Of a DNA stretch of 64,000 nucleotides, positions 36,664 through 46,705 are shown one piece after another. The first letter of the stretch is position 1, and each line of letters begins with the position of its first letter. The notes under the pieces were generated by a model that worked only from the letters and a program-made list of their open reading frames with translations, made no database searches and was not told where the DNA came from. The stretch covers positions 248,001 to 312,000 of the forward strand of contig NZ_JALJVY010000004.1 of the NCBI RefSeq assembly GCF_024168485.1, written 5' to 3'. The translations under genes were made by a program, and so were the position numbers. This stretch comes from Sphingobium sp. OAS761. Its GTDB lineage: Bacteria; Pseudomonadota; Alphaproteobacteria; Sphingomonadales; Sphingomonadaceae.

Positions 36664-37782
36664 ATGACTCGTCTGCTTATTCCGGGCGAACCGCTTCCGT
36701 GGTTCCATGGTGCCGCACTCGACGGCAATCCGCGTTACGCCTTCAACACGGCGGCGGGCCGGTGGATGCTCCTCCTGATGATGGGCAGCGGGGCCCAGCC
36801 GGCGAGCCGGAACGCATTGGCCCTGATACATGCCCATCGCGACCTGTTCGACGATGAGAATGCCTGCTTTTTCGGCGTGACGGTCGATCCGGAGGACGTG
36901 GGCGAACAGCGTATCGCCCAGCAACTGCCGGGCATCCGCTGGTTTCTGGATTATGACGGCGCCATCTCCACGCTGCTGGGCGCCCGCGACCAGACGAGCG
37001 GAGGAGAGCAGGTCTATCGTCCGCACTGGATATTGGTCGATCCGCTGCTGCGCATGCACCGGATCGCCGCCATTGAGGACGGGCCGGCACTGATCGAGTT
37101 GTTGCGCTCCATGCTGCGGCCTGCCCGGCCGGAAACGACCGCACCGGTATTGATCGTGCCGGATATATTCTCCCCGGAACTTTGCCGGCGCCTGATCGAC
37201 CTTCATGCCGGGAACGGCGGCGAGGATTCAGGCTTCATGCGCGAAGAGAACGGCATCACCGTTATGCGGATCGACCCTGATCACAAAATACGGCGCGACT
37301 ACACGATCGAGGATCAGCCCCTGGTCAATCATCTGAAGGCGCGGATGAATGTCGCTCTGCGCCCGATGATCCAGCGCGCCTTCCAGTTCGACGTCACGCG
37401 CGTCGAGCGCTTCCTGATCGCCTGCTACGATGCAGCGGATGGGGGCCATTTCCGTCGTCACCGCGACAATACCACCAAAGGAACGGCCCATCGCCGCCTC
37501 GCCTGCACCATCAACCTGAACGCGGAAGACTTTGACGGCGGCGAACTGCGCTTTCCCGAGTTCGGATCGCGAAGCTACAGGGCGCCCACCGGCGGAGCGC
37601 TGGTTTTTTCCTGCTCGCTCCTGCATGAGGCAATGCCTGTCACGCGCGGCCGTCGCTATGCTTTCCTGCCATTTTTCTATGACGAGGATGCTGCGCGACT
37701 GCGCGAGCGGAACATGCCGTTCGTGGCGCCCGAAATCAGCGGCTATCGCGCCGAAGCCTCGGGAGAAAACGAAGCCGTCTGA
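36664..37782 (+). CDS. Peroxiredoxin-like domain fused to a prolyl-4-hydroxylase-type 2OG-Fe(II) oxygenase
   Basis: A 372-residue fusion. Residues ~1-145 have a peroxiredoxin/AhpC-like thioredoxin fold (AGRWMLLLMMGSG, CFFGVTVDPED, RWFLDYDGAISTLLGA, PHWILVDPLLRM), but no cysteine at the position of the peroxidatic Cys. Residues ~170-360 are a 2-oxoglutarate/Fe(II) oxygenase. H-x-D is HRDN, the distal His lies in SLLHEAMPV and the 2OG-binding Arg in GRRYAFLPF. The target may be a peptide or protein. It precedes the radical SAM gene on the same strand, 45 bases away. Confidence 0.8.
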   Translation: MTRLLIPGEPLPWFHGAALDGNPRYAFNTAAGRWMLLLMMGSGAQPASRNALALIHAHRDLFDDENACFFGVTVDPEDVGEQRIAQQLPGIRWFLDYDGAISTLLGARDQTSGGEQVYRPHWILVDPLLRMHRIAAIEDGPALIELLRSMLRPARPETTAPVLIVPDIFSPELCRRLIDLHAGNGGEDSGFMREENGITVMRIDPDHKIRRDYTIEDQPLVNHLKARMNVALRPMIQRAFQFDVTRVERFLIACYDAADGGHFRRHRDNTTKGTAHRRLACTINLNAEDFDGGELRFPEFGSRSYRAPTGGALVFSCSLLHEAMPVTRGRRYAFLPFFYDEDAARLRERNMPFVAPEISGYRAEASGENEAV

Positions 37783-37800
37783 GACCGGTCGCTTGCAAAT

Positions 37801-37815
37801 GTTCTGTTTATGTTC
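37801..37815 (+). promoter_or_regulatory. Candidate LexA (SOS) operator, GTTC-N7-GTTC
   Basis: GTTCTGTTTATGTTC matches exactly the alphaproteobacterial LexA consensus GTTC-N7-GTTC. It ends 12 bases before the ATG at 37828 of the PA0069-type gene, which is where an operator overlapping a promoter would be. No other perfect match was noticed near a gene start in this window. Confidence 0.6.
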
Positions 37816-37827
37816 TATTTCTCTGCT

Positions 37828-38895
37828 ATGGGTGTGGAGAAGGGAAGAGGCGCAACATCGAACGCGGAGAGCCGCCGCTTCAACCTGCCCGGGCGGGAAA
37901 TGGACGGCGCCTGGCTGGACGCGATGGCAGATATCGATGGAGCGCCCCCGCGACTCCGTACCGAGGTGATGGTCGAGCACCCCAGATCCATCATCACCCG
38001 CAACACCTCCCCCGACATCGCGTTCAGCCAGTCGATCAACGCCTATCGTGGTTGCGAGCATGGCTGCATCTACTGCTTCGCGCGGCCGACCCATGCCTAT
38101 CACGACCTGTCGCCCGGCCTTGATTTTGAAACAAAGCTGTTCGCAAAGCCCGATGCTGCGGTGTTGCTTCGCAAGGAATTGGGGAAGCGGGGGTATATCG
38201 TGTCGCCGATCGCGATGGGAACCAATACCGATCCCTATCAGCCCGTCGAAAAGGACTGGCGGATCACCCGGGACGTTCTGGAAGTGCTGGCCGAAACGCG
38301 CCACCCGACCTTCATCACCACGAAATCAGACCGCATCCTGCGCGACATCGACGTGCTGGCCGATCTGGCGCGCGACAATCTGGTCGCCGTGATGATCTCC
38401 GTCACCTCGCTCGATCCGAGAGTCGCACGGACGCTGGAGCCGCGCGCGCCGCACCCCGGGCGCCGGATCGCGGCGATCGAAAAGCTCGCCGTGGCCGGCA
38501 TTCCCGTTTCCGCCAACATGTCGCCGATCATTCCAGCCATCAATGATCACGAAATCGAGCAGGTCGTGGCGCGTGTTGCCGCCTCCGGAGCACGGGATGT
38601 GAATTATATTCTCGTTCGCCTGCCCCACGAAGTCGCCCCTCTCTTCCGCGCCTGGTTGGGTGAACATTATCCAGACCGCGCGGGCAAGGTCATGGCCATG
38701 ATCCACGACATGAGGGGCGGCCGGGACAATGATCCGACATTCGGCAGCCGGATGAAGGGCCAGGGCGTCTGGGCCGACCTGATCCGTGCCCGCTTTATCA
38801 GGGCGCGCCGTCGCGCAGGACTGGGCGGCGAACGGCTGATGCTGCGATCGGACCTGTTTCGCCCGCCAGATGGCGCGCAACTGAGATTATTTTAG
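37828..38895 (+). CDS. PA0069 family radical SAM protein (SplB-like)
   Basis: A 355-residue radical SAM protein. The site CEHGCIYCFARPTHAY (C-x3-C-x2-C with the aromatic) and ITTKSDRILRDIDVL and SPIIPAINDHEIE are features of the SplB-like (spore photoproduct lyase-like) PA0069 family. It has no known substrate; the DNA-repair-like relatives are suggestive. ATG 37828 is chosen over 37810, because the latter lies inside the LexA-like box. Convergent with dnaE with a four-base gap. Candidate SOS gene. Confidence 0.85.
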   Translation: MGVEKGRGATSNAESRRFNLPGREMDGAWLDAMADIDGAPPRLRTEVMVEHPRSIITRNTSPDIAFSQSINAYRGCEHGCIYCFARPTHAYHDLSPGLDFETKLFAKPDAAVLLRKELGKRGYIVSPIAMGTNTDPYQPVEKDWRITRDVLEVLAETRHPTFITTKSDRILRDIDVLADLARDNLVAVMISVTSLDPRVARTLEPRAPHPGRRIAAIEKLAVAGIPVSANMSPIIPAINDHEIEQVVARVAASGARDVNYILVRLPHEVAPLFRAWLGEHYPDRAGKVMAMIHDMRGGRDNDPTFGSRMKGQGVWADLIRARFIRARRRAGLGGERLMLRSDLFRPPDGAQLRLF

Positions 38896-38899
38896 CGAC

Positions 38900-41800
38900 C
38901 TACCCTACCAGCCGAAGCCCGGACCTCCGCATCTTCGTGCGGTAGCCATCGGCTTTCACATCCATCCGTTTGAAACTGTGAATAGCGATGCCCGGAAGCG
39001 TAGCCATGGCGTCGACCTGATCCGCTCCCAGGCTGAAATGGTCGCCGAGGAAAAGGCGCGCGGCGCGTCCGTCGCCTAGCGGCGCACGCAGGAACACTTC
39101 GCTGCGGCCACCGCCCGCCCCACCGAGCAGCCCGGCGAGCGCTGTCACAGCCTCAGCCGTTTCGGCGTCGATCACCAATTCCATGCGGGACGCGCTGGCC
39201 ACCTGTCGGAACGGTTCCACCCCACGCACCGTGACCCGGGGCGTCTCTTCACCGGGCAAACGGTCAAGTTCCACGACCAGAAGCGCGCAGTCGCCGTCCC
39301 GGGCGAGATCCTCGATCGCTTTGCATCCGTCCTCGTCGAAACAACTCGCCTGAAACTGACCGCTCTGATCGGAGAAGGTGGCATTGGCGTAGCGCGCGCC
39401 CCTTTTGGTCTCGCGCCAGCGCACATCCTCGACCATCGCCGCCATGATCGTTATCGCGCGCCCTTCCGCATTGGGCGCCGGCATGGGCGACTGGCAGATG
39501 AGGCCATAGCTTTTCGCGCCGCGCGCATCCGCCAGATGCTTGTAGCGATCGACCGGATGGGCCGAAAAGTAAAAGCCGAAGGCTTCCTTTTCCTGGGCCA
39601 TGCGATCGGCCACGGTCCAGGCCTGATGCGGCGGGATGCGGACATCGGCATGGGGAGTCTCGACGTCGCCGAACAGGCCGCCCTGCCCGCTTTCGCGCGC
39701 GTGCGCGTTGCTGGCGGCGACCGAAAGAATGGTTTCCGCCGCGGCATGGACTCCCGCCCGGTCGGCATGAATGCCGTCGAAAGCACCTGCAGCCGCCAGG
39801 CTTTCCAATTGCCGCCGGTTCAGCAGGCGCGGCTCGATCCGGTCGGCGACATCGTCCAGATTCTTGAATGGCCCGGCGGCCTCCCGTTCGGCGACGAGTT
39901 GCTCCATCGCCTTTTCGCCGACACCCTTGAGCCCACCCAGAGCGTAGCGTACGGCAAATCCCAGCCGGGGATCGTCCCCTTCATACGCGACGGGCTCGAC
40001 CATGAAATCCGCTTCGCTGCGATTAAGATCGGGCGGAAGGCAGGTCAGCCCCATGCGGCGCATATCATCCACGAAGACTGTCAGCTTATCGGTCAGGTGG
40101 ATGTCGAACGCCATCGATCCGGCATAGAATTCCGCCGGATAATGCGCCTTGAGCCAGGCGGTTTGATAAGCGAGCAGGGCGTAGGCGGCGGCGTGCGACT
40201 TGTTGAATCCATAACCGGCAAACTTGTCGATCAAATCGAACAACTCATTGGCCTTGGCCGCGGGAATGTCACTGCTCGCGCAGCCTTCCACGAAGCGGGC
40301 GCGCTGGGCGTCCATCTCCGCCTTGATCTTCTTGCCCATGGCACGGCGCAGCAGGTCGGCATCCCCCAGGCTATAACCGGCCAGTATCTGCGCGGCCTGC
40401 ATGACCTGTTCCTGATAGACGAAGATGCCATAGGTTTCTTCGAGAATCGGCTTCAGAAGAATATGAGGATATTCAATATCTTCCTGCCCGTTCTTGCGGC
40501 GGCCAAACATCGGAATATTGTCCATCGGGCCGGGCCGGTAAAGGGACACGAGCGCGATGATGTCACCGAAATTGGTCGGACGGACGGCCGCCAGCGTCTT
40601 GCGCATCCCTTCCGATTCCAACTGGAACACGCCGACCGTATCGCCGCGCTGAAGCAGGTCGTAGACCGCCGGGTCGTCCCAGGCGAGCGAGTCAAGGTCG
40701 ACCGTCACGCCGCGCTGGGCCAACAACTGCACTGCCTTCTGCAATACCGACAAGGTTTTCAGGCCGAGAAAGTCGAATTTCACAAGGCCCGCGCCCTCGA
40801 CATATTTCATGTCGAACTGCGTCACGGGCATGTCGGATCGCGGATCGCGATAGAGCGGCACAAGCTGGCTCAACGGGCGGTCGCCGATCACCACGCCCGC
40901 CGCATGGGTGGAGCTGTGGCGCGGGAAGCCTTCCAGCTTCATCGCGTAGTCGATCAGGCGGCGGACCTGTTTATCATTCTCATATTCGTGCCGAAATTCG
41001 GCCACTCCCCCTTTTTCCAGCGTCCGTTCCAGTGTCCAGGGATCGGTGGGGTGATTGGGCACCAGCTTCGCCAGCCGGTCGACCTGGCCATAGCTCATCT
41101 GGAGCACGCGCCCGGTATCCTTCAATACGGCGCGCGCCTTCAGCTTACCGAAGGTGATGATCTGCGCCACATGGTCCGTGCCATATTTCTGCTGCACGTA
41201 ACGAATTACCTCGCCACGCCGGGTTTCGCAGAAATCGATGTCGAAGTCCGGCATGGACACCCGTTCCGGGTTCAGGAAGCGTTCAAACAGCAGGCCAAGT
41301 TGCAGAGGATCGAGATCCGTGATCGTGAGCGCCCACGCGACCACCGACCCTGCTCCGGAACCGCGACCCGGACCGACCGGAATGTCGTGGTCCTTGGCCC
41401 ATTTGATGAAGTCCGCGACGATCAGGAAATAACCCGGGAAACCCATCTGGATGATGATGTCCGTTTCGAACCTTAGCCGCTCGAAATAGGGGCGCCTTGC
41501 TTCTTCGCCGATGATGCCGGCCTTTTCCAACCGCGCCTCCAGTCCGGCCGTCGCCTGCTCGCGCAGCATCCGTTCCTCGCCCTCGCGATCACCGGCAAGG
41601 CTGGGAAGGATGGGCTTGCGCTTTGGTGCTGCGACGGCGCAGCGTTGGGCCACGACCAGCGTGTTGGCGAGGGCTTCGGGTAAATCCTCGAACAGCCGCT
41701 TCATCTCGGCCATCGGCTTCATCCATGCGTCCGGAGAGCTGGTCTTGCGATCGGGTGTCTCAACATAGGCCCCCTCCGCAATACACAGCATGACGTCATG

Positions 41801-42448
41801 CGCCTTGTGGAAATCTGGCTCGGCGAAGCATGTCGGGTTGGTCGCGACGAGCGGAAGGCCGCGATCATAGGCGAGGTCGAGCAACCGGGGTTCCGCACTG
41901 CCCTCAACGGGATCGAGACGACGACAGATTTCGACATACAGCCGCTCGGGGAACAATGCCTGCAACCGGTCGACATAGGCCATGGCTGCTTCGGGCTGGT
42001 CCTCCGCGAACAGCCGCGCCAGCGCGCCCTCTGCGCCTGCCGTCAGCGCAATCACGCCCTCCGTCCTGCCCTCCAGCATCTCTATCGAGACATGGGGCAC
42101 CTCATCGACCGGGCGATCGAGATGGGCTTTCGACACCAGATCGCAAATATTGTCATATCCCGTCGCATCCTGAGCATAAAGCGCCAGCCAGTCGTGAACC
42201 GGCGCGGCATTGGCCGGACGCCCCGGGCGTGCCACCCCCAGCATCGCACCAATGATCGGCTGAACCCCTTCCCCCCTGCACGCGTCGGAAAAGGCCATCG
42301 CACCATATAGCCCGTTACGATCTGTAATCGCCGCGGCCGGGAAGCCCAGCGCCCTGGCTTGTTTCGCGATCTTCTTGGGATCAATCGCCCCTTCCAGCAT
42401 GGTGAAGGAAGAAAAGATGCGCAGCGGGACGAAGGAAGCGTGAAGCAT
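38900..42448 (-). CDS. dnaE: DNA polymerase III subunit alpha (replicative DnaE1)
   Basis: The main chromosomal replicase. At 1182 residues it is of DnaE1 length, longer than the ~1070-residue SOS polymerase DnaE2. The N-terminal PHP domain (FVPLRIFSSFTMLEGAI) is followed by palm motifs PVGPGRGSGAGSVVAW and MPDFDIDFCETRRGEVI, the three catalytic aspartates being D, D and D of the PDFDID pair and later. The C-terminal region holds an OB domain and beta-clamp-binding part. Single-gene unit. Confidence 0.96.
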   Translation of the reverse strand: MLHASFVPLRIFSSFTMLEGAIDPKKIAKQARALGFPAAAITDRNGLYGAMAFSDACRGEGVQPIIGAMLGVARPGRPANAAPVHDWLALYAQDATGYDNICDLVSKAHLDRPVDEVPHVSIEMLEGRTEGVIALTAGAEGALARLFAEDQPEAAMAYVDRLQALFPERLYVEICRRLDPVEGSAEPRLLDLAYDRGLPLVATNPTCFAEPDFHKAHDVMLCIAEGAYVETPDRKTSSPDAWMKPMAEMKRLFEDLPEALANTLVVAQRCAVAAPKRKPILPSLAGDREGEERMLREQATAGLEARLEKAGIIGEEARRPYFERLRFETDIIIQMGFPGYFLIVADFIKWAKDHDIPVGPGRGSGAGSVVAWALTITDLDPLQLGLLFERFLNPERVSMPDFDIDFCETRRGEVIRYVQQKYGTDHVAQIITFGKLKARAVLKDTGRVLQMSYGQVDRLAKLVPNHPTDPWTLERTLEKGGVAEFRHEYENDKQVRRLIDYAMKLEGFPRHSSTHAAGVVIGDRPLSQLVPLYRDPRSDMPVTQFDMKYVEGAGLVKFDFLGLKTLSVLQKAVQLLAQRGVTVDLDSLAWDDPAVYDLLQRGDTVGVFQLESEGMRKTLAAVRPTNFGDIIALVSLYRPGPMDNIPMFGRRKNGQEDIEYPHILLKPILEETYGIFVYQEQVMQAAQILAGYSLGDADLLRRAMGKKIKAEMDAQRARFVEGCASSDIPAAKANELFDLIDKFAGYGFNKSHAAAYALLAYQTAWLKAHYPAEFYAGSMAFDIHLTDKLTVFVDDMRRMGLTCLPPDLNRSEADFMVEPVAYEGDDPRLGFAVRYALGGLKGVGEKAMEQLVAEREAAGPFKNLDDVADRIEPRLLNRRQLESLAAAGAFDGIHADRAGVHAAAETILSVAASNAHARESGQGGLFGDVETPHADVRIPPHQAWTVADRMAQEKEAFGFYFSAHPVDRYKHLADARGAKSYGLICQSPMPAPNAEGRAITIMAAMVEDVRWRETKRGARYANATFSDQSGQFQASCFDEDGCKAIEDLARDGDCALLVVELDRLPGEETPRVTVRGVEPFRQVASASRMELVIDAETAEAVTALAGLLGGAGGGRSEVFLRAPLGDGRAARLFLGDHFSLGADQVDAMATLPGIAIHSFKRMDVKADGYRTKMRRSGLRLVG

Positions 42449-42579
42449 GGCGGCAATCTAGGCGGGGCAGCCGATTCGGCGCTACCCCTAGGCGCAAGAA
42501 AGCTGTGGGTAAGGGGGCAGCCATTCTGGGAACGCCGGGTTAAACAATTGCAAACTTGTCTCTATTAGCATCCCGGATC

Positions 42580-44388
42580 ATGCGTTTGTCCACCATCACG
42601 AACTGGGCCTATGGCGCCACGGTCGCGCTGACGCTTCTGTCGGGCACAACCATGCTCATGGCGTCAAGCGCCGAGGAGGAGGAACGGGCCGCAGTGGCCC
42701 AACGGGCCATATTCGATCAATTGACCGCGACCCTGGAGGAAGATGTCTATCGCCTCACCGAGCAGGCGCGCGGCTATGTCATCACCGGCGATCCCAGCCA
42801 TCTGATCGCTTACCAACGCGAAAAGAACTCCGTCACATCGACGGAAGCGCGGCTCGGTCACTTGCGCGACCGCGGCGCCAATGAGAGTGAACTCGCCGCG
42901 CTGAGACAGGCGCTGCAATGGGCCGGATCCCTTACCGATGAACAGGATCAGGCAATCCGCGCCGCCAGACAGGGTGACGATGCGCGTGCGCGCACCATAT
43001 TGTTCGGCGATGAATATGGGCGAGAGCTCGATCGGGTGGCAGCGCAGGTCGGCAAATTCCAATATATGCTCGATCAGCGCACCGACCATCGCGTAACGCG
43101 CGCCACCGACACCGCACGGCTATGGCGAACCATGTCGGAACTCATGCTGGGAGCGACGGCACTACTGTTCCTGTGCGTTCTATATTTCATTCTCAAGCAA
43201 CGCATATTGCGGCCCGTCGTCAGGCTCAGCGATGTGGTAACCCGGCTCGCCGCACAGGATTATGAAGCGGCGCCGCCCGAATTCAATCAGGTCGACGAAA
43301 TCGGCGACATGGCACAGGCCATCCGCATATTTCGCGAAAATGGCCTGGAACGCCAGCGTCTGGAGGAAGAACGCGATGCCGACCGGAATATGCGCGATCT
43401 GCTCTCCCGTCTGACACAGCGCTTGCAAGGCTGTGACAACACCGCCGACCTGGTCGACTTGGTGCGTCGCTTCGCCCCGGAAATTGCGCCCGAATATCCC
43501 GGCCGGCTTTATATCCACGACATCCGGCGCAACCTGATGGTTCAGGCCTGCCACTGGCTTGCGCCGAGCTTTTCGCGCGTTGAGTTTCCGCTTTCGGTCT
43601 GCTGGGCGCTGCGACGCGGCCAGACCCATCGTCCGGCCGGCGAGATGATCGACATTCCCTGCGAACATCTGGGCGCGGACGTCTCGATCGGCACCATCTG
43701 CATACCGCTCACCGCACAAGGCGAAAGCATCGGGCTGCTTTATTACGAAGAGCCGGCACAGGCCCATCCCGACCATCTTGAACGGACCGGCAAATATCTG
43801 GAAATGCTGGCGGAAAATATCGGTTTGGCACTTGCCAACCTGCGGCTCCGCGACGCGCTGCGCGCCATGGCCATGGTCGATGCGCTAACCGACCTTCCCA
43901 ACCGACGGCAGTTCGACGCGACGCTCAAGACGATGGTCGAAGAAGCGCAGCGCAACAACGACATGCTGGCCTGCCTGATGATCGATATCGACCATTTCAA
44001 GCATTTCAACGATCATCACGGTCATGACGCGGGGGATGCGGTGTTGCGCGCAGTCGGCGGGGTGCTGGCGGATTCCTTGAGGGAACAAGGCCATGCCTTC
44101 AGACTCGGCGGAGAGGAGTTCGTCATGCTGATGCCCGGCTTCAGCCTGGATCAGGCGTTAGGCCGTGCGATGCAGATCCAAGAAAGCATCAGGAATTTGC
44201 GCCTGGAACATCATGGCCGGGAATTGAAACCGATCACGGCCTCGTTCGGCTTGGCCGCCTTCCCCGACCATGGCCCTGCCGACCGGCTGCTTCAAACCGC
44301 CGACGCGGCGCTCCTGCGCGCCAAGGTCGAGGGGCGCGACCGCATATTGGTCGCCACGGTGCGCGACGGCAAATCAGCCGCCGCCTGA
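42580..44388 (+). CDS. Diguanylate cyclase with CHASE3-like, HAMP, GAF and GGDEF domains
   Basis: Makes c-di-GMP from two GTP. The 602-residue protein has two membrane spans (about 8-28 and 186-206) with a helical CHASE3-like sensor between them, then HAMP ([19 protein letters not shown]), a coiled coil and a GAF-like domain. The GGDEF domain has the active motif GGEEF. There is no RxxD inhibitory site five residues before it (AFRL instead), so product inhibition may be absent. Starts at ATG 42580; a TTG at 42556 adds eight residues. Confidence 0.88.
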   Translation: MRLSTITNWAYGATVALTLLSGTTMLMASSAEEEERAAVAQRAIFDQLTATLEEDVYRLTEQARGYVITGDPSHLIAYQREKNSVTSTEARLGHLRDRGANESELAALRQALQWAGSLTDEQDQAIRAARQGDDARARTILFGDEYGRELDRVAAQVGKFQYMLDQRTDHRVTRATDTARLWRTMSELMLGATALLFLCVLYFILKQRILRPVVRLSDVVTRLAAQDYEAAPPEFNQVDEIGDMAQAIRIFRENGLERQRLEEERDADRNMRDLLSRLTQRLQGCDNTADLVDLVRRFAPEIAPEYPGRLYIHDIRRNLMVQACHWLAPSFSRVEFPLSVCWALRRGQTHRPAGEMIDIPCEHLGADVSIGTICIPLTAQGESIGLLYYEEPAQAHPDHLERTGKYLEMLAENIGLALANLRLRDALRAMAMVDALTDLPNRRQFDATLKTMVEEAQRNNDMLACLMIDIDHFKHFNDHHGHDAGDAVLRAVGGVLADSLREQGHAFRLGGEEFVMLMPGFSLDQALGRAMQIQESIRNLRLEHHGRELKPITASFGLAAFPDHGPADRLLQTADAALLRAKVEGRDRILVATVRDGKSAAA

Positions 44389-45063
44389 ACTTTCTTCCAG
44401 CACGCCTTCGTGCAGGCGGACCACACGGTCCATCTTGTGCGCCAGCCGCTCATTATGGGTGGCGACCAGAGCCGCCGATCCTTCTTCCCGCACGAGACGA
44501 AGAAATTCCGCCAGCACTATGTCGGCGGTACGTTCGTCCAGATTGCCCGTGGGTTCATCCGCCAGGACCAGGGCTGGCCGATTGGCAAGCGCGCGCGCGA
44601 CAGCGACGCGCTGCTGCTCGCCGCCGGACAGTTGGCTCGGGCGATGGTCCAGCCGGTGGCCGAGACCGAGCGAGGTCAGCAAGGATTCCGCGCGCGCGCG
44701 CGCAGGCGCCATTTCGGCTTCACGGATGACCTGTGGCAGGACGACATTTTCCGTCGCGTTGAAATCGGGCAGCAGATGGTGGAACTGGTATACGAAGCCC
44801 AGCGCATCGCGGCGCAGGCGCGTGCGTCCGTCATTGTCCAGCTTCGCCGCTTCCTCGCCGCCAATCCGGATCGACCCTTCAAAGCCCCCCTCCAGCAGAC
44901 CGACCGCTTGGAGCAAGGTCGACTTGCCCGAACCCGATGGCCCCAGCAAAGCGACGATCTCGCCCACGCCCACTGACAGGTTCACGCCGCGCAGCACGTC
45001 GATCGTCACTCCGCCCTGGGTGAAACTGCGGGCAAGTTCGGTGACCTTGAGCACATCATTCAT
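44374..45063 (-). CDS. lolD: Lipoprotein-releasing ABC transporter ATP-binding protein LolD
   Basis: ATPase of the LolCDE complex that extracts outer-membrane lipoproteins from the inner membrane. The 229-residue protein has Walker [17 protein letters not shown], the signature [15 protein letters not shown], Walker [13 protein letters not shown] and the H-loop LVATHN. It overlaps the permease gene by eight bases, so both are coupled. The 3' end overlaps the diguanylate cyclase gene, convergent, by 15 bases. Confidence 0.93.
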   Translation of the reverse strand: MNDVLKVTELARSFTQGGVTIDVLRGVNLSVGVGEIVALLGPSGSGKSTLLQAVGLLEGGFEGSIRIGGEEAAKLDNDGRTRLRRDALGFVYQFHHLLPDFNATENVVLPQVIREAEMAPARARAESLLTSLGLGHRLDHRPSQLSGGEQQRVAVARALANRPALVLADEPTGNLDERTADIVLAEFLRLVREEGSAALVATHNERLAHKMDRVVRLHEGVLEESSGGG

Positions 45064-46306
45064 AGCGCAGCACCTGCACAGGGTCGGTATTTGCGGCCTT
45101 GAACGCCGGATAAAGAGTGGCCAGGAAACTGAAGACCAGCGCCATCACGCAAATGATGGTGATTTCCACCGGGTCGGGCTGGGACGGTAGTTCGGTCAGG
45201 AAACGGATCGAAGGGTCCCAGAGATTCTGCCCTGTCAGGAACTGGATCGCATTCACGACGCTCTGCCGAAAGAACAGGAACGTAAAGCCCAGCACCATGC
45301 CCGCAGCCATGCCGAGGGCGCCGATGGTGACGCCGACCGTCATGAATATCTTGACCAGTCCAGCGCGGCTCGCGCCCATCGTCCGCAATATCGCGATGTC
45401 CCGTGTCTTTGCGCGGACCAGCATGATGAGGGAGGAAAGGATGTTGAATACCGCTACCAGCACGATGATGGACAGCACGACGAACATGGCGACACGTTCG
45501 ACCGCCAGCGCTTCGAACAGGGACGCATTCATCTGGCGCCAGTCGGTGACCACCGCCCGGCCCGCGACCTTCGCGGCGAGGGGCTCCAATATCTGTCCGA
45601 CCTTGTCAGCATCCACCGTCTCGACCTCGATCATGCCGACGACGTCACCCAGCAGCAGCAACGTCTGGGCATCTTCCATCGGCATCACCACGAACGCCTT
45701 GTCATAGTCGTAGACGCCGACCTCGAAGATCGCCGCAACCTGATAGGCAATCTGGCGCGGTACGGTGCCGAAGGGCGTGGAACGCCCGGCCGGGTTTATG
45801 ATCGTCAGGCTGTCGCCCAATTGAATGCCCAGATTTTCGGCCAGTCGCGATCCGATCGCGATCTTGCCGGCATGGGGCCTCAGCGCATCGAAATTTCCGG
45901 CGACCACCTTGCCCTTGAGCGTCTTGTTCGACCGGATGTCGGGCACCGTCATGCCCCGCACCAGTATCGCCTCGACCCGTCCCTGGAATGTCGCGAGCAA
46001 GGGCTGCTCGATCATCGGGGTGGCGCGGGTGACGCCGGGCGTCGCCTGGGCCTCCTTAAGGATGGACTGCCAGTCGGGCAGGCGTCCGCCATAGCCCTGC
46101 ACGACGGCATGGCCGTTGAGGCCGACAATCTTGTCGAACAGTTCGGCACGAAACCCGTTCATCACACTCATCACGATGATCAGGGCGGCAACACCCAGCA
46201 TCACCGCGGCCAGGCTGATGCCGGCGACCAGGAAGATAAATCCCTCCCCTTTGCCGGGCAGGAGATAGCGCTTGGCGATCATGCGTTCGTAGCGGGAGAG
46301 AATCAT
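45056..46306 (-). CDS. lolC: Lipoprotein-releasing ABC transporter permease (LolC/LolE type)
   Basis: Four-span inner-membrane permease of LolCDE. The 416-residue protein starts [20 protein letters not shown], has an N-terminal span, a large periplasmic domain (about 45-270) with the MacB-like fold, then three spans ([56 protein letters not shown]). Ends LRYE. A single LolC/E gene suggests a homodimeric LolF-like transporter, as in many alphaproteobacteria. The longer ORF to 46399 has no supporting start. Confidence 0.9.
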   Translation of the reverse strand: MILSRYERMIAKRYLLPGKGEGFIFLVAGISLAAVMLGVAALIIVMSVMNGFRAELFDKIVGLNGHAVVQGYGGRLPDWQSILKEAQATPGVTRATPMIEQPLLATFQGRVEAILVRGMTVPDIRSNKTLKGKVVAGNFDALRPHAGKIAIGSRLAENLGIQLGDSLTIINPAGRSTPFGTVPRQIAYQVAAIFEVGVYDYDKAFVVMPMEDAQTLLLLGDVVGMIEVETVDADKVGQILEPLAAKVAGRAVVTDWRQMNASLFEALAVERVAMFVVLSIIVLVAVFNILSSLIMLVRAKTRDIAILRTMGASRAGLVKIFMTVGVTIGALGMAAGMVLGFTFLFFRQSVVNAIQFLTGQNLWDPSIRFLTELPSQPDPVEITIICVMALVFSFLATLYPAFKAANTDPVQVLRYE

Positions 46307-46436
46307 GCGGCGCGGACGGGCCTTTTGCTGACGATGCTCAACCTCTAGGGACAGGCACCGGAGACGGCAAGCATTGCCGGATTGTTGCACCGGAGCCACA
46401 GCGGTGGAACGAAAATCACAGCCTTCCGATTTAGGC

Positions 46437-46622
46437 CGTGACTCGTACCTGCGCCGTGCCGTAGCACCAGCCTCGAAGCACAGGTAAAAGGCCGTGGTTC
46501 AGGGATACTGCATCCCGCTCCGAGCTTAGGGGGCTAAGGAGTGGTCGAGGCAGACCAAGGGGGAGACGAGCGATCGTCCATTAAGTACCCGGATCGTGTG
46601 GGCACGGTCCGGGTACTTTTTT
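46437..46622 (+). ncRNA. Candidate structured small RNA ending at a strong terminator (5' end uncertain)
   Basis: The 489-base gap 46307-46795 has no protein-coding gene. On the + strand it holds a chain of small stems: TACCTG/CAGGTA, GGGAT/ATCCC, CTTA/TAAG, TGGTC/GACCA and GACG/CGTC. A strong intrinsic terminator ends it. The nearest gene upstream on this strand stops 2 kb earlier, beyond the lolDC operon on the other strand, so the terminator most likely serves an RNA starting within the gap. The 5' end is a guess based on a weak EcfG-like GGAAC-N16-CGAT at 46406. It does not match tmRNA, SRP RNA or RNase P RNA landmarks I know. Confidence 0.45.
46583..46622 (+). terminator. Strong orphan intrinsic terminator, + strand
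   Basis: AAGTACCCGGA and TCCGGGTACTT form a perfect 11-bp stem with a 14-base loop, and the + strand continues as TTTT. The reverse strand has no T-run, so it works on + only. Confidence 0.9.
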
Positions 46623-46671
46623 ATCTGGCGTCCGGCACTGTAGCGCGCACGCGACAACCGCTTCGACGGCT

Positions 46672-46699
46672 CTTGAAAGATCGTCAATCCCCACCACAT
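46672..46699 (+). promoter_or_regulatory. Candidate RpoH (heat-shock) promoter of hsp20
   Basis: CTTGAA at 46672-46677 fits the -35 of alphaproteobacterial RpoH promoters, and CCACCACAT 13 bases on is a weak match to the CCCAT-type -10. Transcription would start near 46706, giving a leader of about 90 bases, the usual size for ROSE thermometers. Confidence 0.45.
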
Positions 46700-46705
46700 C
46701 TGCTC

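Noticed and set aside
36577..37206. Longer N-terminus for RNase R
   Set aside because: The extension reads antisense through the peroxiredoxin-like/dioxygenase gene and has no domain or start support.
39536..41476. A 646-residue open frame antisense to dnaE
   Set aside because: The minus strand encodes an unbroken, motif-complete DnaE; the + frame is its mirror and has no recognisable domain.
46406..46431. EcfG (general stress sigma factor) promoter before the candidate small RNA
   Set aside because: GGAAC is present but the -10 reads CGAT rather than CGTT. It is used only to suggest a 5' end and is not claimed as a promoter.
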